DNA from: Schistosoma haematobium
Lineage: Eukaryota > Platyhelminthes > Trematoda > Strigeidida > Schistosomatidae
Direction: 5' to 3'
Length of the DNA stretch: 64,000 bases
Assembly (NCBI RefSeq): GCF_000699445.3
Contig: NC_067197.1
Coordinates: 27,759,809-27,823,808, forward strand
The number at the start of each line of letters is the position of its first letter. Position 1 is the stretch's first letter. A program made the position numbers and the translations under genes. Shown here piece after piece: positions 35,932-49,018 of this stretch. The notes under the pieces are model-generated. The model saw nothing but the letters and a program-made list of their open reading frames with translations, was not told where the DNA came from and ran no database searches.

Positions 35932-37839
35932 GATACATGAATAACAAAGCAATTTTTTGACCTGTTAAAAAACAAACCGAACCGTAAGAGAAAATCATTT
36001 TTATTTGTAATGTTAACATCATTTATCTCCAATGTATAGTTGATCTGGAATATAACAACAAGAGTAAGGGTAAATTAATCGCATAACAATAATAGTAAAG
36101 AAGACAATATGGTGTAAGAGGAAGAAAGTAGGTTCGATTTTTATTAAAAACACAAGGTGTGTTACAGTGGAGGAGAAAAACAAACAGATTTGTTTACATT
36201 ACATTTGGCGCATATATACTTGTCATACATCAAATAAGATAGCTAATGAAAAAGCCACTACTACTAATTTGAGTGTTATAATTCTGATTAGAATAAGCAA
36301 TATTTTGTGTTTGTCATTAGTGAATAGATCACAAAGAAGAAAAAGAATTGTGCACAATAGTACATTAAATCAATTTCTTTTAATTAGGTATCTCGGACTG
36401 GAACATTGTACTGGCAATAAGCATGAATAATAATGTTACGGTTTAATCAAATATAATTATGTGATCATTTAACATTTTAAAAAAATTAATGTTACGTACA
36501 TAAATAAAACGCAATTTGGTCCATATATGTTTTAGATAGAAAGATCTTTTACCGAATGTATTTGTAAAAAAAAATCATTTGACTAAAGACATAAGGAAGA
36601 ACGTGATAGAAAGAGGAAAACAATTAATAATTTCACCAGCCATTACCATCATTGACATTGTTGTCATGGCTGTCACACCACAGTTAGCAGAAATGATAGC
36701 TAACGATACATGGAAGATGACAAAAGCAAGCGAAACTAAAGAACAGGAAGATGCAATCACCAATAATAATAATAATATGAGATCATTTTCACCCAATAAC
36801 TTTTGTTTTCGATAAAAAATAGAACAATATGTTATATGACAAGACCGTATTAGATTCAAGCATGTATTAAATTAATAATGTAAATAGAGAAATGAATATA
36901 AGTCGACAGGGAAAGAGAAAAAAGTTGAGAAAAATTCGGAACCTATTCAATGAAATGAGAGCGAGAAACATCAAAACACAGAGAAAGAAACAGCTTGTCA
37001 ATGCGGATAAATGATGATAAGGATAATGAGGAGAAAGAATATGCATGCAATGTATACACAGGTAGTCCTCTGATAAAAGATAAAATAAGCACAACGAGTA
37101 GGGCGATCAAGTTGTAGAGGAGGATAGAAAAACAACAAATGAGATAAATACACAAATATATGCGACCGCAACAAAATAGATAATAACAGAAGTAATGCAT
37201 ATAATGGATATTTTGTGTAAAATACACTCACACTATATGAAAATGTTATCAAGTTCTTAAAACAAAGCATGATGGATAAAAACTTAAATCGAAGCAAAAG
37301 GAAAACAAGAAAATTAAGATCACAGCATTAATACACAAGAAGAATCTATCGCTTTTTTCGAAAACTGTTGAAACTTTTACTGAAGAAAAACAAAATTTAA
37401 TAGTAATCTGCATCCATCACCCTTTATTGTTATCATTGTCATATGCTGTTTTGATTTATAATGGAGAAAATAATCAACACAGCACCTAGAAAAAAGAAGT
37501 ATTTCTTGTGTATGTAAGAAGGAATGCGAATACATGGGCACTGACCTACTATTTTTAGAAATAATATTGTTCACTTATAGCCCTGCCAAAATTAAGAATT
37601 CAGCAAATTACACTTTGTTATATAATGTAAATTATCTGAAACTAGACATTTTGAAAATGTTATGAAGTGTTTTGCATTGAGTAAAGAAAGTTAGTGAGAG
37701 AGACAAGGGATAATAATGAGGAAGAATCTAATTATGATTGATCATTAACGAGGCAGATTTATATCCCCACTCCTTTTGTTGATAGAAAAAAATATATATG
37801 TTATATACAACAATTATTATTATCATATGGTTGATTTAA

Positions 37840-38114
37840 TTAATGAACAGATGATGCATTTGGATTAGGGATATCATCACCACCCCCATTAGCAATTAGA
37901 AATGGATTACTAATGCCTCGTCCACTTGATGTATTCGATACACCAGCTGTAGCTCTATCCACCCAACCTAAATCGAATGGATCCGAAAGACAATCAGGTT
38001 CTGGAGGTAGAAGAGCAGGTGGCAATGACGATGGTGATGAAGGTTGCCAGTTTGCATTACTAACGTTTCTTCCATCAACCAATCCGATTGATGATGACCA
38101 TGGATTTGTGAAAC
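37840..38114 (-). CDS. numb: numb exon 10 (C-terminal DPF and NPF)
   Basis: After CTCTAG, the exon codes [16 protein letters not shown] and ISNPF and ends with TAA. The order DPF then NPF near the end matches the C-terminus of animal Numb proteins. Confidence 0.88.
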
Positions 38115-41100
38115 CTAGAGAAACAAATGAAATAAGTGTAAGGAGACAAGAGAAAAATATCGAAAGTAATGGGATAAAATAAATGATTAAAGAGTAGTGA
38201 AGATAAGTAGGTAATAACAATGAAAATTAATAATGATAATAATAACACATGAATTGAAACAGCATTCATCAACTATAATTTAACAACTTCACAACCACCT
38301 GATTTTAAAACACCATTGGAAGGATAAGTTAGATTTGTTTGAGAATTCACTGTACCAGTAGGAGAACTTGGTAAATTTGAACTATACTGAATAATAGATT
38401 TGTTAAATTGTTGCATCTGTGGATATGTGACTGCCCATGGACTAGAATTAAAAGTATTAGTCGATACAGTTGGAGCAGCAATTGGTGGTCCGCCTAAAAA
38501 TGGTGAAGTTGGTGTAGAACTGATAGTTGAAACAACAGCCGTTGGAGCCTAAAAGTACAATTATTATTATCATTATTACATGCAAAGAACATAAAAATGT
38601 ATTTACAATGATAAACCAATAAACTTTATCTACAAAATAACTAAAACTCATTAAAATGATGCACATACTGAAAATTGTAAGTTAACCGTAGTATCCTCCT
38701 GACTTCCGGTTTCGTTCCGAACAATTCATAAAAATGGCACAGAATTTAACAATACCATAATGATTTAACTAATTTATGGCCGGATTTTACTGTACCTAAA
38801 TATATTGGTGAAATGTACAATAATTATGATAATAATAGTAATGATATGTTTTAACCAAGTACGAATCAATAAAATCACGAGTTCCTATTCAGATTAGTTT
38901 GTGAAATCAGTATAGACAAATACATATAAAAATCCTTTCTATATATCCGATGAGTATTTGACTTCAGTATTGCTGAACAATAATTTATAAATATGGTGTC
39001 ATCTGACATTATTTAAGCCATTCAGATATATATTGGAGATATATGAGTGAGTTGGTAATTGCCCGTGACTTTCCTTGCATTCATCAAAGAATTACTTAAA
39101 TAATAGTTTAATCACTTCAATTTATATTGTTAAATCATCTATTGAACTGGAACGACCTCTCTACAAACGACTGGCATAAAACGTGAAATAAACGCTTTTT
39201 CATGTTCCTTCATAGTGGTCACAACTGCCAAATTGTGAATAATTCTCAGTTAAATTATCTAAAATAACAAACAGTAAATTTCTTACTATTTTGCCTACTA
39301 ATACCACATCTAATCCACACAAGCAAATAAACAATGTCTTTATGGAGTTTTACCTTGGTCGCTTTACTCTGAGTATATTTACAAAGGAAGTCAAAGAGCA
39401 AACATATTCAATATACATTCAAACCGTCCCAGTTAGCAAATACTAAAAAATTTACTTCGTTGGAGATCTAAACATAACTAGTATGACACATTCAGTGATT
39501 TAATGGTAAATGTAAGACGTTGAAAAATTATCAACTGTTAAGTACCTACTGACTTGACATTTTTGTTTACTTTGAAACATAGAAACCACTAAACGATGCA
39601 CGATAAAAACCAACAAGATTACACACTAAAACTATGATACGTAAATACTTCTATCAATCGCGAAAATTCGGTACGATGTCAAGTGTGAATAAACGTGTTC
39701 ATGTTTTCTTTATTGGTCACCTACTTGAAAAGATTGATGAAACAATCCAAATAATAAGTCAACTAATAAATTATTCCAGGTCAAACAACTTCTTGCTGAT
39801 AAACAATAACATGTTTGTTTATGACACCTAAAAAATATCGTTTTACGTTTGATATTTATGAAAAAGTATGACAAAGATTCCTAAGTTTTCATTATATTGA
39901 CTCCAACTAACAAGAAAATATCATTTACGTATTCTAAGCCAATCATATCCAGTTAAGTGAAACTAAAATTATGAATGAATGCATAGTGAAGAGATAAAAT
40001 ATTGTTATGTAGTAAACTACACTTGCTTTGGAACTTAGTAGTGAAGAACCTGTGATTTGCTGGTGTTGTTGTTGGGCTGTCTGTTGTTGCAATTCCATCT
40101 GATAGTGCCGTTGTATTGTAGCTGGATTGATTGGAGCAGCAGAAAAAGGATCCGAAATAATTGGAGGTATAAATGCCTGTGATGTTCTAAGATCAAGATT
40201 GAAATCACTTTTAAACTGGCTACTAGGTACAAATGATTGAGTTACTACAGTTAGACCATTCATAATTGAAAGGTTCGAAGATGAACTGGCCACTACTATG
40301 GGTGGGCTACAATTAGACGTAGAACATACAGTAACTAATTCGTTTTTTTCAGGTCGCCCATTATTTTTAGCACATACTCCTAGTTTCGTTGGTTCGAATT
40401 CTGTATCTAGTTCCTCCGCTATGGGTGCGCCTTGAAAATAGATAAAAAGGAACAAAATAAAGATGTTAGAAATAGTCTATGTAACGTAACTCTTCAATCC
40501 GTAAAATACTAAATAAATAGTATATCTCCAACTGAACTGTATAATCTCAATGGGAAAAATACTTTAAAAAAACCAACACAAATGCGAATTAACGGCTAGA
40601 CACTACAATACCACTGAATAGTTTAAGTGTTGAATGGATAGTTCCACCAACCAACGACTACTTAACCCGTTTAGATATTACGGAAATTAAGTAATTTAAC
40701 GTATATGGAAGCTAACTAGAACATAGCGTTATGATGAGATAAATAATTAATATAATACTCATCGACCAATTATTTGTTTTAACTAATTTGTCAACTATAG
40801 CTTTATCCACTCTGTTTTTAGTTAGTTTCTGAGTCTGGGAGAGAAAATAATCGGAGTTATGGCAAGTATTCAATGGATCTTATATAATGATGACTGATCA
40901 AAACGTTTATAAACCAAGTTCAATATTGAAGTACTCAGAATGTACCTAAAGTGAAAAGCGGTATGTTAATCTTTGATTGAACATCCCATTAATCAAACTG
41001 AACCAAGATAATACAGTCAAAGGTGTTTATAATTGTCACCGGATCTTACAAAGATACCACATACATTGATTAACCGAATTCAGTAACTAAGTATAGGTTT

Positions 41101-44100
41101 ATGCACAGTTCTAAGTCATACTTTTTGAGAGATTATAAGTGATACTACTTGATCTCTTAAACCAAAGTAGGCAGAGCTTGGGATCTGAACCTATCACACT
41201 ATCACTAGATAACAAGTGTATTAACAACTACATCACTGCTGTAAAAATTTATATTACTATAGTATTATAACCATTTTTACATAAGTAGAACCACAGCTGT
41301 GATGATTATTAAGCAGTTCGTTATTTTTAAATTCATGATTAATAAGTCCTCAATTTTTTTTTCGCAAACCGCCTAACAATTAATCAGATAATTTCCTAAC
41401 ATTAAAATTGATAAAACAAATGCTTCTTTGAATTTTCTCGGTACGGCGATGAACAATGTGATGATAACTCTTGCAGTGAGCTCAATAATCACATACATAA
41501 ATATCTTACAAAGTAGAAAATACTGATACATACCAACCCTGAATATATTTAAATAAGACATCTTGGCTACAGTAGTACTTCCTCACAACCAATCCCAATA
41601 GCATGGTTTTTCGTGTAGTGACAGGAAATCGTTAACTTACAAATTAATAAACGCGCTTGTGCATGACCGCTAACGAAAATCGTAGCATTATACCAAATGC
41701 ATGCACATTAACTAGATATTGATGTACTTGACAAAGTTGAATACTGACCCACAAAAAAGCCTTGTAGTTTTCAAAGTGTAGCGGATTTCACATTCAAATA
41801 TTACTGTGATAACGATAGAATTCAACGTTAAATTCGCATCTCATAGAATTCTTTAGTGACAAATATCACAGATACCGGGGTAGATAAACCACTCTGAAGA
41901 AGTGGCTTACACCAAGTCACGAAACGTCAGAAATACAATTTTATACTCATTGGGAATATAAAAAAAATATATTTACTATTATCATAAAATCATCAGTAAT
42001 CGAACAACTCATAAACTATCTAGTGAATTGCTTAATAATTGATAATATAAATTATATACCGCAACTGAGTAATAATTGTTCATGACAAGTATCTGTTGTC
42101 TTGCTTCTTCCATTTGCTGACGATAATTACAAGAAAACTACACACAGAGGCGATTGCATCAGTTTCATTTAGTGGAATATAAACCGCTTACTGTTTGCTA
42201 TAAGGTCAGTGAGTGAAACTTATACAGTGTAAAACCGATTAGGATTAAATAGTATCCAAGAGTTGACGAGTATCCAATTGATCTATGTAGTTGGCAATCA
42301 GTCTGTTCATTATCACAAAATATCATCTTGCTATTGTAGGAGAAATCTTGTTCCATTTAGAAAAATCCAGATATTCACAAGAAGTTGTCTACCACAAACA
42401 AAATAACATATGAAACTTCTTAAAATGACATAATTAATCCAAGTGAGTGAAGTTACATAACCTGTAATATCACTTTACGGTTTATTAAATGTCTTAAAAC
42501 GCTTTATTTAAATGATACATTTACTATACAAGTATAATGGCATTAACTACCTTTTGGAAAAATTAAGTCCTTTATGGGTTCAAGCTAGAAAAAAAGTATT
42601 TCAACTTTAATGAATGGAATGCTATGTGCATAATGACATTTATAAAGAACATTAATAAATTATAGTACAAACAATATGATCAATAAGAAAGGTTGTATAA
42701 ATCATTTACACCTACTTTGAATTATTCCGGTCAAACGGCGTACATTTGAAGGAACTCCTTCAAGACGTAATGAAAGATCTCTTTTGAAAGGACTATTCTC
42801 TTGTAATTTTGGAAATATTCTTAGCGAACCCTGATTAGAAAGGGAAAGTAAATTCTAAAATTTAACAATTCACTTGCATAAAAACTTAGTTCTCAGAAGA
42901 AAATATGACTTACAATACGAAGAAATCTCTAGTTAAATTCTGTTCTAAATGTTTAAAAACGTTAGAATCATTCATTTTAAATTTATCATTAATTTGGATT
43001 ATGATTGACAGTGGAGCCTAAGACACATGTTTCATCCTATGTAGGACTTGTCAGTTGAATGTACCTGCATCCCACTAATATATACACTGAAACTCCAACA
43101 CAGTACTTATCGCTTCACGTCAGTCAGTCAGCAACTGACGCTTCAAACGCCATTATGGTATCGGATAAACTATTAAGTCCAAATAATTGTTTAAAGAAAT
43201 AATTAACTTGGAATTTCAGATGATACCAAGGCATTTTCTCAGATAGAACATACATCTACATATACTGAAGAAATTTAAGTCCTTAACATCAACAACGATG
43301 AAATGTGAACCCTTACGAATATCCATAATAATACTCATGGTACTGATACTAATAATACCAATACTAATACTAATAATACTAATGCCAATAATACTAATGG
43401 TAATAATACTAATGCTAATACTAATAATGCTAATACTGATAGTACTAATACTAATGATACTAATAATATTACTAATAATGATAATAATGACCGTAATTAC
43501 ACTTATTGACCAAATTAATTATCTTTATTTCACAGCTTTGTGGATAGAACATCAACGTTTAACACGACAGGTCCTGAACTTGAGTCTTAGTATGAACATC
43601 AACACTAGGCATAAACGTACACACAGACATCAAGTCCCAAATACAAAGAAAAGTGCCTATTCGATTTTACTGTTATCCGTAATTTAAAGTATTTACGATA
43701 TTATAAACACCGGAAGTTTGTTTGAAAATCCTTTTAGAAATACATTACCATATTTAAAATATTTCTTTGTTTTTCAAATATGAACAGTGTTTTGCACCTA
43801 AGAAAATAGAGATCAAACACCAAGTCTATGATTTGTACGAGTTCAGTATGGCCTAACGATATACAGGATGACAGTACTCTAAATATTTATAAGGGACGTA
43901 TACAACAACTATTTAGAGTACAGATAACTTCTCAAGGAACGACCTTGGAAAATAGAGAAAAGTAACATCAAAAGATAAGGTGTCCAAACAAGAGAAGAAA
44001 AAAGTTCATCAGAAAGAACATGAATCTGGAAGGCAAGGAGCAACTTTGACTTGCAGAAATAAGTAATTTAAGTATAAACCAAAGAAAAACATAAATTACG

Positions 44101-47100
44101 AAGTGTTCCTAGAAACACTTGATCTTGTATGTGGTTGTTGATGCACACTGTATACGAGACCTATTTTAGAACTGAGTATTCAACACTCCCCCAACTGATG
44201 TCACTTCGTGATGAAAAACACACTCGAAATTAGAAAGAATATTTACAAAACTACTTAATTTCATTATGAAGATGTAGAACAAAATAGGGAAGTAAATACG
44301 ATGACAAATAATAGTAGTAATTAGATGGAAATGTGAAATAGGATAATCAAAAATAAATTAATTTTTGTCATCGACTTTTTTAACCTATGTTGCATGTTTA
44401 TTACGGACAACAGAAAAAGTTGTTGAAAATTAATCCATTAACTAATAACCGAAATAATCTATTTACAAGTCCTTCCCTAGCTGATATCTGTACATTGTTT
44501 CTTTGCAATTAGTCAGTAGTCACTAAGCAATCATCGTTTGTATAGTCTTTGTTAAACTTACTCCATATCTTGACATTTTTGTTGCTAAATCCAATGAATA
44601 GTCTGACTCGCATAATAACTTAAATACGGTGTGCAGTTATCAAAATGACGCGTTTTGATGTTGATAAAATATTGAATAAAACAAACAAAAAGTACCTACT
44701 TGTCGCTCAATAATTGATGGACTAGCATGGGGTCGTGGGATAGCTCCAATATGGTTAACTGGTGAAGACACCCGAGTTATAGTGGTAGGTAATGTTGAAG
44801 ATATATTATTAGGTTTTGGCACTGGGTCGACTACAATAGTAGACTGAGGATCCAGTAGCCGTTCAGCGAGAGTAGCCTTTCATAGAATGGGAAGAATTTA
44901 TCATACGTTGTTAAAAACAAACAGAAATAAAATATCACAATGGAACATAAAGAACTACAACGATTATAATCGTGAATTAATAGATAGACAGTTTGACTGA
45001 CGCCATCGACGAATCACTCATTCTCATTCAAAAGCTATAATCGCTGTTCATAACCAAGTTAATACATAGTTATATGCCTTATCAAAGTAATTTCTAGTCG
45101 TATTCCTACTTTTTAATATGACATAAAGTACACAGCATTGAAATATAAACTGGTTAAAATTGATGAATTCCAACATATGCAGCTCAAATTAATCAACAAT
45201 GGTGCAAATATATTCATTTTTTATATTCCTAAAGAGACTTCATGTACTTTTGTCTCATGTTTTCCTCGCCGTATAATCATTTCCAAGTCGCTTATTTTCT
45301 TTATTAATATGCTAAATGAAACGGAATATGGATTAAAGGCAATAGCAACCAAGACAGAGCCACAAGGGTTTGAACCATAGACCTTCGGTCTCGTGCATTA
45401 ATACTTAGCCCTACTTGTAGGTTTTGTTCTAGATTACCTAGAAACTATTTACTGTGTTGCCACATCGAAAACATGTTTGCCGCTATGAGATACAGTCTGA
45501 TGTTAGATGGTTGGATGCAATCAACAAGAAGTCGTAAAACTGAGTTTCATGTTGGTTGAAACTCATCAGGGTAAAAAAGGAAATAAGAGAGAATCGATAC
45601 TTCCACAGAGATTTGACTCCTCGTTGACTAGTTTTGCAATCAGAAACATTACCATGACTGAGCTATTCGGGTTGTGACTGACTTCCTGTAGGATTAAGAT
45701 ATTTTTATTAAATTACTTATAGGGTTTATAGGATGATAATTTTAACACAGAAGCATCTATTTGGGATTTTTTTTATAAACGATCCAAACTGGAAAAATAT
45801 TAGTAGTAAGGATATTTCACTATGATATACTTAAATGTATATGACTTTTATACAGGATTTTAGGCATCAATGTAAAATCACAACATTATTCACTAACTCC
45901 AAACTTATCCGGAACTGAGTATTCATAAGTTGGTAAGTATCTCTCATAGAATAACGCACTACAGGTAATTTTTTACCAAACAAGATACTCTGATTAATCC
46001 ATGCACATTTCATTTACGGATACTTGTATGTCCCACAATATTGTCATTTCGATTTGTGCTGAACATTTTGGTATGTCAAGAAATAAAACAAAGTTACATG
46101 ATAAAGTTTGTACTTGATGTGAGGACAAATACAATATTTATTCGAGGTATTCATGAAATACAACTCACTAGATATTTCCGAATAACCTTGTTTTTCCTAC
46201 CTTTGGTGTACAGCACTTACGCTTAGCAGTACTGGGGTAAATTCAACGTATTGAGTAAAGAAAATGTGAAATTGTAACCTTCAGACTACCTAACTAGAAA
46301 CCTATGAGAGTTTTGAACCCAGGGTTTACAGCGGAGAGCGTGAACATAAACGAACTTTAAAATGGATACAAACAGAAAAGTATTAGTAGCTACTGATCGC
46401 TTGGATGTTAAAGATGGGACCAGGAAACCGTCGCTACTCAAAAATTTCCGCAGCTCTTAAGAGCAATAGACTGTCTTTACGGATATCAATTTTTGGGCTT
46501 ATTGCCTACTTGACATAAATACTGCAACTGAAGTGACAAATTGAAACATTTCCAGTGTTCGACAGTAAGTCGAAAATTAGATTATATAGACGAATTAAAC
46601 TAAAAAATAGGGTTATGATTCTGTTACTTTAAAGTGATTAAGATGTAAGTTTCATTGACATACCGGACGAAACGATCCAACACGAGCGAAAGTTGGACGA
46701 TCATCTGAAGCCTCCAACTGAAGAGCATCTCGTTCACGTCTTTGTTTCTTCTCCAAACATATAGCGAAAGCACATCCGACAGCATGAGACAACCGTTCAC
46801 CCTGTATTCAGGCAGGAATTTGAAAATTTACTGAGTAAAATGTTTTAAGTTGAGCTTTAGCAGAAATTTAATCGAGGAAAGTATATACTTAGTCATTAAA
46901 TTACACTATAAAATATCTCATGCCACTAGACACTTAAAAATCATGTGTGTGTTACCGACAAAACCGACTATTACTTTCTGATATTGCTATATTTGAAAAG
47001 ATTACGAGTCCACCTAATCTGAGAACGGAACGAAGACTCTGTGACACAATGACAGATAAGATAGCTATTCTGACGCGTCTCAGCCCCAGCTAACTAGAGA

Positions 47101-49018
47101 GAGACGTCCAAGTTTGGAAGAGGAAAATTTATCCCACAAGCAGCCAGAAGCACGAACAACCACGACAAGTCTAGTCGGATATACACTCGTTTATATGTTG
47201 ATTCATGCACCAATTTTTGATTAATAATTAGAATAAAACCACATATATGAAAAATAATTATAACAAATATGCTCAGTATAGTTCATGTTAACTTAATACA
47301 AGAATATCGTATGTTATGCAGAATAAAATGTCATACAGGTAAACAAAACAAATACTACACTGAGTAATCATCACATTGAACTAAAACGGAATTAATGATG
47401 AACAAAAGTTACAATAAGTAAATCAATCTAGTTTCGACTTTTCATCCCGTCATATCAGATATCAGCAGTGACTGGAAATCAGCACCTCGCGACCCGAGCC
47501 AATACAATCGGAAACATCACACAAACTGATACCACGTATTAGTCTGGTAGGCCTCAGTCACATCTCAAATCACTTTTGTTCTACCCACCACTGTCCATCG
47601 TGGTTGCCGGGCGTAAGTAACGTGATCTAAAGATGATAGAATCATTAATGATTGTAACAACTGATAACGGTGATATGGTGTGAACTCGATAGTAGTGGCA
47701 CAGTTGCATCAATCCTTTATCTTCATCTAAATATTATGTGATATTTTAAACTCTTCATTGCTTGATTTCACCGGTTCATTTGTTACTGCATTTTCTACAT
47801 TAAGAGTGTAAATGCAGTCTACATCACTTCCTTTTCTTTGTTGCTCATCTTAACAACTTCCTTGATCGTTGCACCGATGTGGTAACTAGGACAAATGCAC
47901 ATTTGTTCCAAGTCTTATGGTGATGATAACCAATGGAATGGCAATTTATCTATTAAATTACTTGTTTTCAGGCACCCCAAGAAAGAGTATGCTTCCACGA
48001 TGTAAGTAACCAAAAAGTGATAAACGCCCCCACATTTTCAGAATCACTGAGATAGACGATTAAGCAGATCTAAATCCCAAGGGTTACACCAGTTTGCTAA
48101 AGATAGTGGAAACGTCGCCCCGATGAGTCCCAACTGGAGTGAAACCCGAGTTCAGGTTTTATTCCAGATAAATACCAAACACAATACTTCATCAAAATAG
48201 TAAGCTTTCAGGATAGCTACCACTTCATCAATACGGAAAAGCAACGTTAAAATATGACAGTCCCAATAAGTGAAAAACTGGTCACATAAATGCGAAGCGT
48301 TATCAACTCATAAAAAGTACATTTAAATGTTACGTGTCAACGAAAAAATCCAACCACAAACAGCACGAACACGATACTCTTGCTACTCACCGTACCACAA
48401 TATTTTATAAAGGCATCTATATACCATCATAACAAAAATGTAGATAGATCTACTACATGTTCAAAAGCTTACGGATTCCTTGACGGCAAGAAAGGCGTGA
48501 CACATCCAACGGCGGGTAGCTCCATCGCGACATATATATGCGAATCCTTTCTCGTGATTTCTATCAGGAGCACAAAATGAAACTTTTTCAATTGTCTGAT
48601 CGACGATGAGATGCTAAAACGAAACTAAATCCATAAAATTCCAAAGCACCTGGCTAACGTCATCTGAAACGCGTAGAGCATCACCACTGACAGATAAAAC
48701 AGCTTTTTGAGGTTTCTTTGAAATAGCATTGTATGTTAACCAAAGAAAATATGACAAACCTTTGATTTTCTTAGAGCTTTAATCGCTTCTTCACATACTT
48801 GCATTCCTCTTGACTCATAAACTTCAATATTCCCTAAATACTAAAATAACATGTAACATATAATATTTCGAACAAACCTTAACTTGGAAACTACAGAATC
48901 CCTCCTTGATTTTCACTTCATCATCTAGCCATTGTTGTGGTTTCGAAGAATCACCAGCCTCACTCTTATTCTGCTTTTTTCGTTTCCGAAAGCTGAATGT
49001 TCTTCTTAAACGATTCAT
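37840..49018 (-). CDS. numb: Numb, PTB-domain endocytic adaptor and cell-fate determinant (complete, 10 exons, 597 aa)
   Basis: Exons are 49018-48878, 48840-48760, 48715-48650, 48613-48473, 46801-46664, 44876-44700, 42830-42716, 40430-40021, 38548-38299 and 38114-37840. All join in phase to 1794 nt. The N-terminus [15 protein letters not shown] matches the basic membrane-binding start of Numb. The PTB domain spans roughly residues 32-160: [67 protein letters not shown]. Next come FARVGSFRP (residues 181-189) and [10 protein letters not shown] (residues 261-270), which is conserved after the PTB and is a kinase-target region in known Numb proteins. DPF motifs (380-382, 551-553) and NPF (576-578) would bind alpha-adaptin and EH-domain proteins. 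Numb acts at the cortex and in endocytosis to antagonise Notch. Only the donor of exon 9 (GTGGTT) is weak. Confidence 0.94.
38299..38548 (-). CDS. numb: numb exon 9
   Basis: After TTTTAG, the exon codes [11 protein letters not shown] with SPFLGGPP and SSPWAVTYP. It ends in phase 1 at a weak GTGGTT donor. If the donor is skipped, translation stops at TAG 38273-38275 after nine further codons from the split Gly. Confidence 0.75.
40021..40430 (-). CDS. numb: numb exon 8 (DPF, Gln-rich)
   Basis: The exon enters in phase 1 and leaves in phase 0 before GTAGTT. It contains [15 protein letters not shown] and a Gln-rich stretch. Confidence 0.85.
42716..42830 (-). CDS. numb: numb exon 7 (SPFKR-x-LSLR)
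   Basis: The exon has 38 codons plus one base. It includes [16 protein letters not shown], a hallmark of Numb after the PTB domain. It ends in phase 1 before GTAGGT. Confidence 0.9.
43005..43165 (-). repeat. SM-alpha-type repeat with decayed hammerhead
   Basis: On the minus strand it shows CTGACAA (G8 lost), stem II gtcc/ggat and GAAA. A GTC site and a gctccactgtc block follow. It lies in the numb exon 6-7 intron in the same sense as the gene. Confidence 0.65.
43330..43495. repeat. TAA/TAC-rich microsatellite
   Basis: Imperfect taatac/taatgc units run for about 165 bases in a numb intron. The Ile/Leu/Met-rich open frame over it is a product of the repeat. Confidence 0.85.
44700..44876 (-). 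CDS. numb: numb exon 6
   Basis: The exon has 59 codons of Pro/Ser/Thr-rich linker ([11 protein letters not shown] to IIERQ) in phase 0 before GTAGGT. It has no domain of its own and is placed by phase and position. Confidence 0.8.
46664..46801 (-). CDS. numb: numb exon 5 (end of PTB)
   Basis: The exon has 46 codons, with [20 protein letters not shown] and FARVGSFRP, in phase 0 before GTATGT. Confidence 0.94.
47175..47460. repeat. Dispersed repeat, copy B (empty site)
   Basis: Collinear with 6070-6545. At the insertion point it reads acaaatactacactgagtaa without interruption. It lies in the numb exon 4-5 intron. Confidence 0.6.
48473..48613 (-). CDS. numb: numb exon 4 (PTB)
   Basis: The exon has 47 codons, [10 protein letters not shown] to FLAVKES, in phase 0 before GTAAGC. 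It is the best-conserved block of the domain. Confidence 0.94.
48650..48715 (-). CDS. numb: numb exon 3 (PTB)
   Basis: The exon has 22 codons, [19 protein letters not shown], in phase 0. It is followed by a 36-nt intron with a GTGCTT donor. Confidence 0.9.
48760..48840 (-). CDS. numb: numb exon 2 (PTB)
   Basis: The exon has 27 codons, [13 protein letters not shown] through LRKSK, in phase 0. It is followed by a 44-nt intron. Confidence 0.93.
48878..49018 (-). CDS. numb: numb exon 1
   Basis: The exon has 47 codons, from the basic N-terminus to FCSFQVK, ending in phase 0 before GTTTGT. The intron that follows is only 37 nt. Confidence 0.93.

Larger units (their letters stand above)
33320..37839. 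other. Region downstream of numb
   Basis: It contains a dispersed repeat with an insertion (34895-35360) and a long inverted repeat (35397-35931). The part next to 37839 should include the numb 3' untranslated region, but no polyadenylation site can be assigned with confidence. Minus-strand frames at 36575-37574 are Leu/Ile/Ser-rich with AT-driven composition and are not called. Confidence 0.35.

Noticed and set aside
36575..37574. Overlapping hydrophobic minus-strand frames
   Set aside because: They are Leu/Ile/Ser/Tyr-rich, in several frames at once and without splice context. This fits AT-rich non-coding sequence downstream of numb.
43298..43687. 129-codon plus-strand frame, Ile/Leu/Met-rich
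   Set aside because: It is the translation of a TAA/TAC-type microsatellite inside a numb intron.
45138..45380. 80-codon plus-strand frame in a numb intron
   Set aside because: It has no family signature, and its 3' end runs into an inverted tRNA-like SINE remnant (gggtttgaaccatag).
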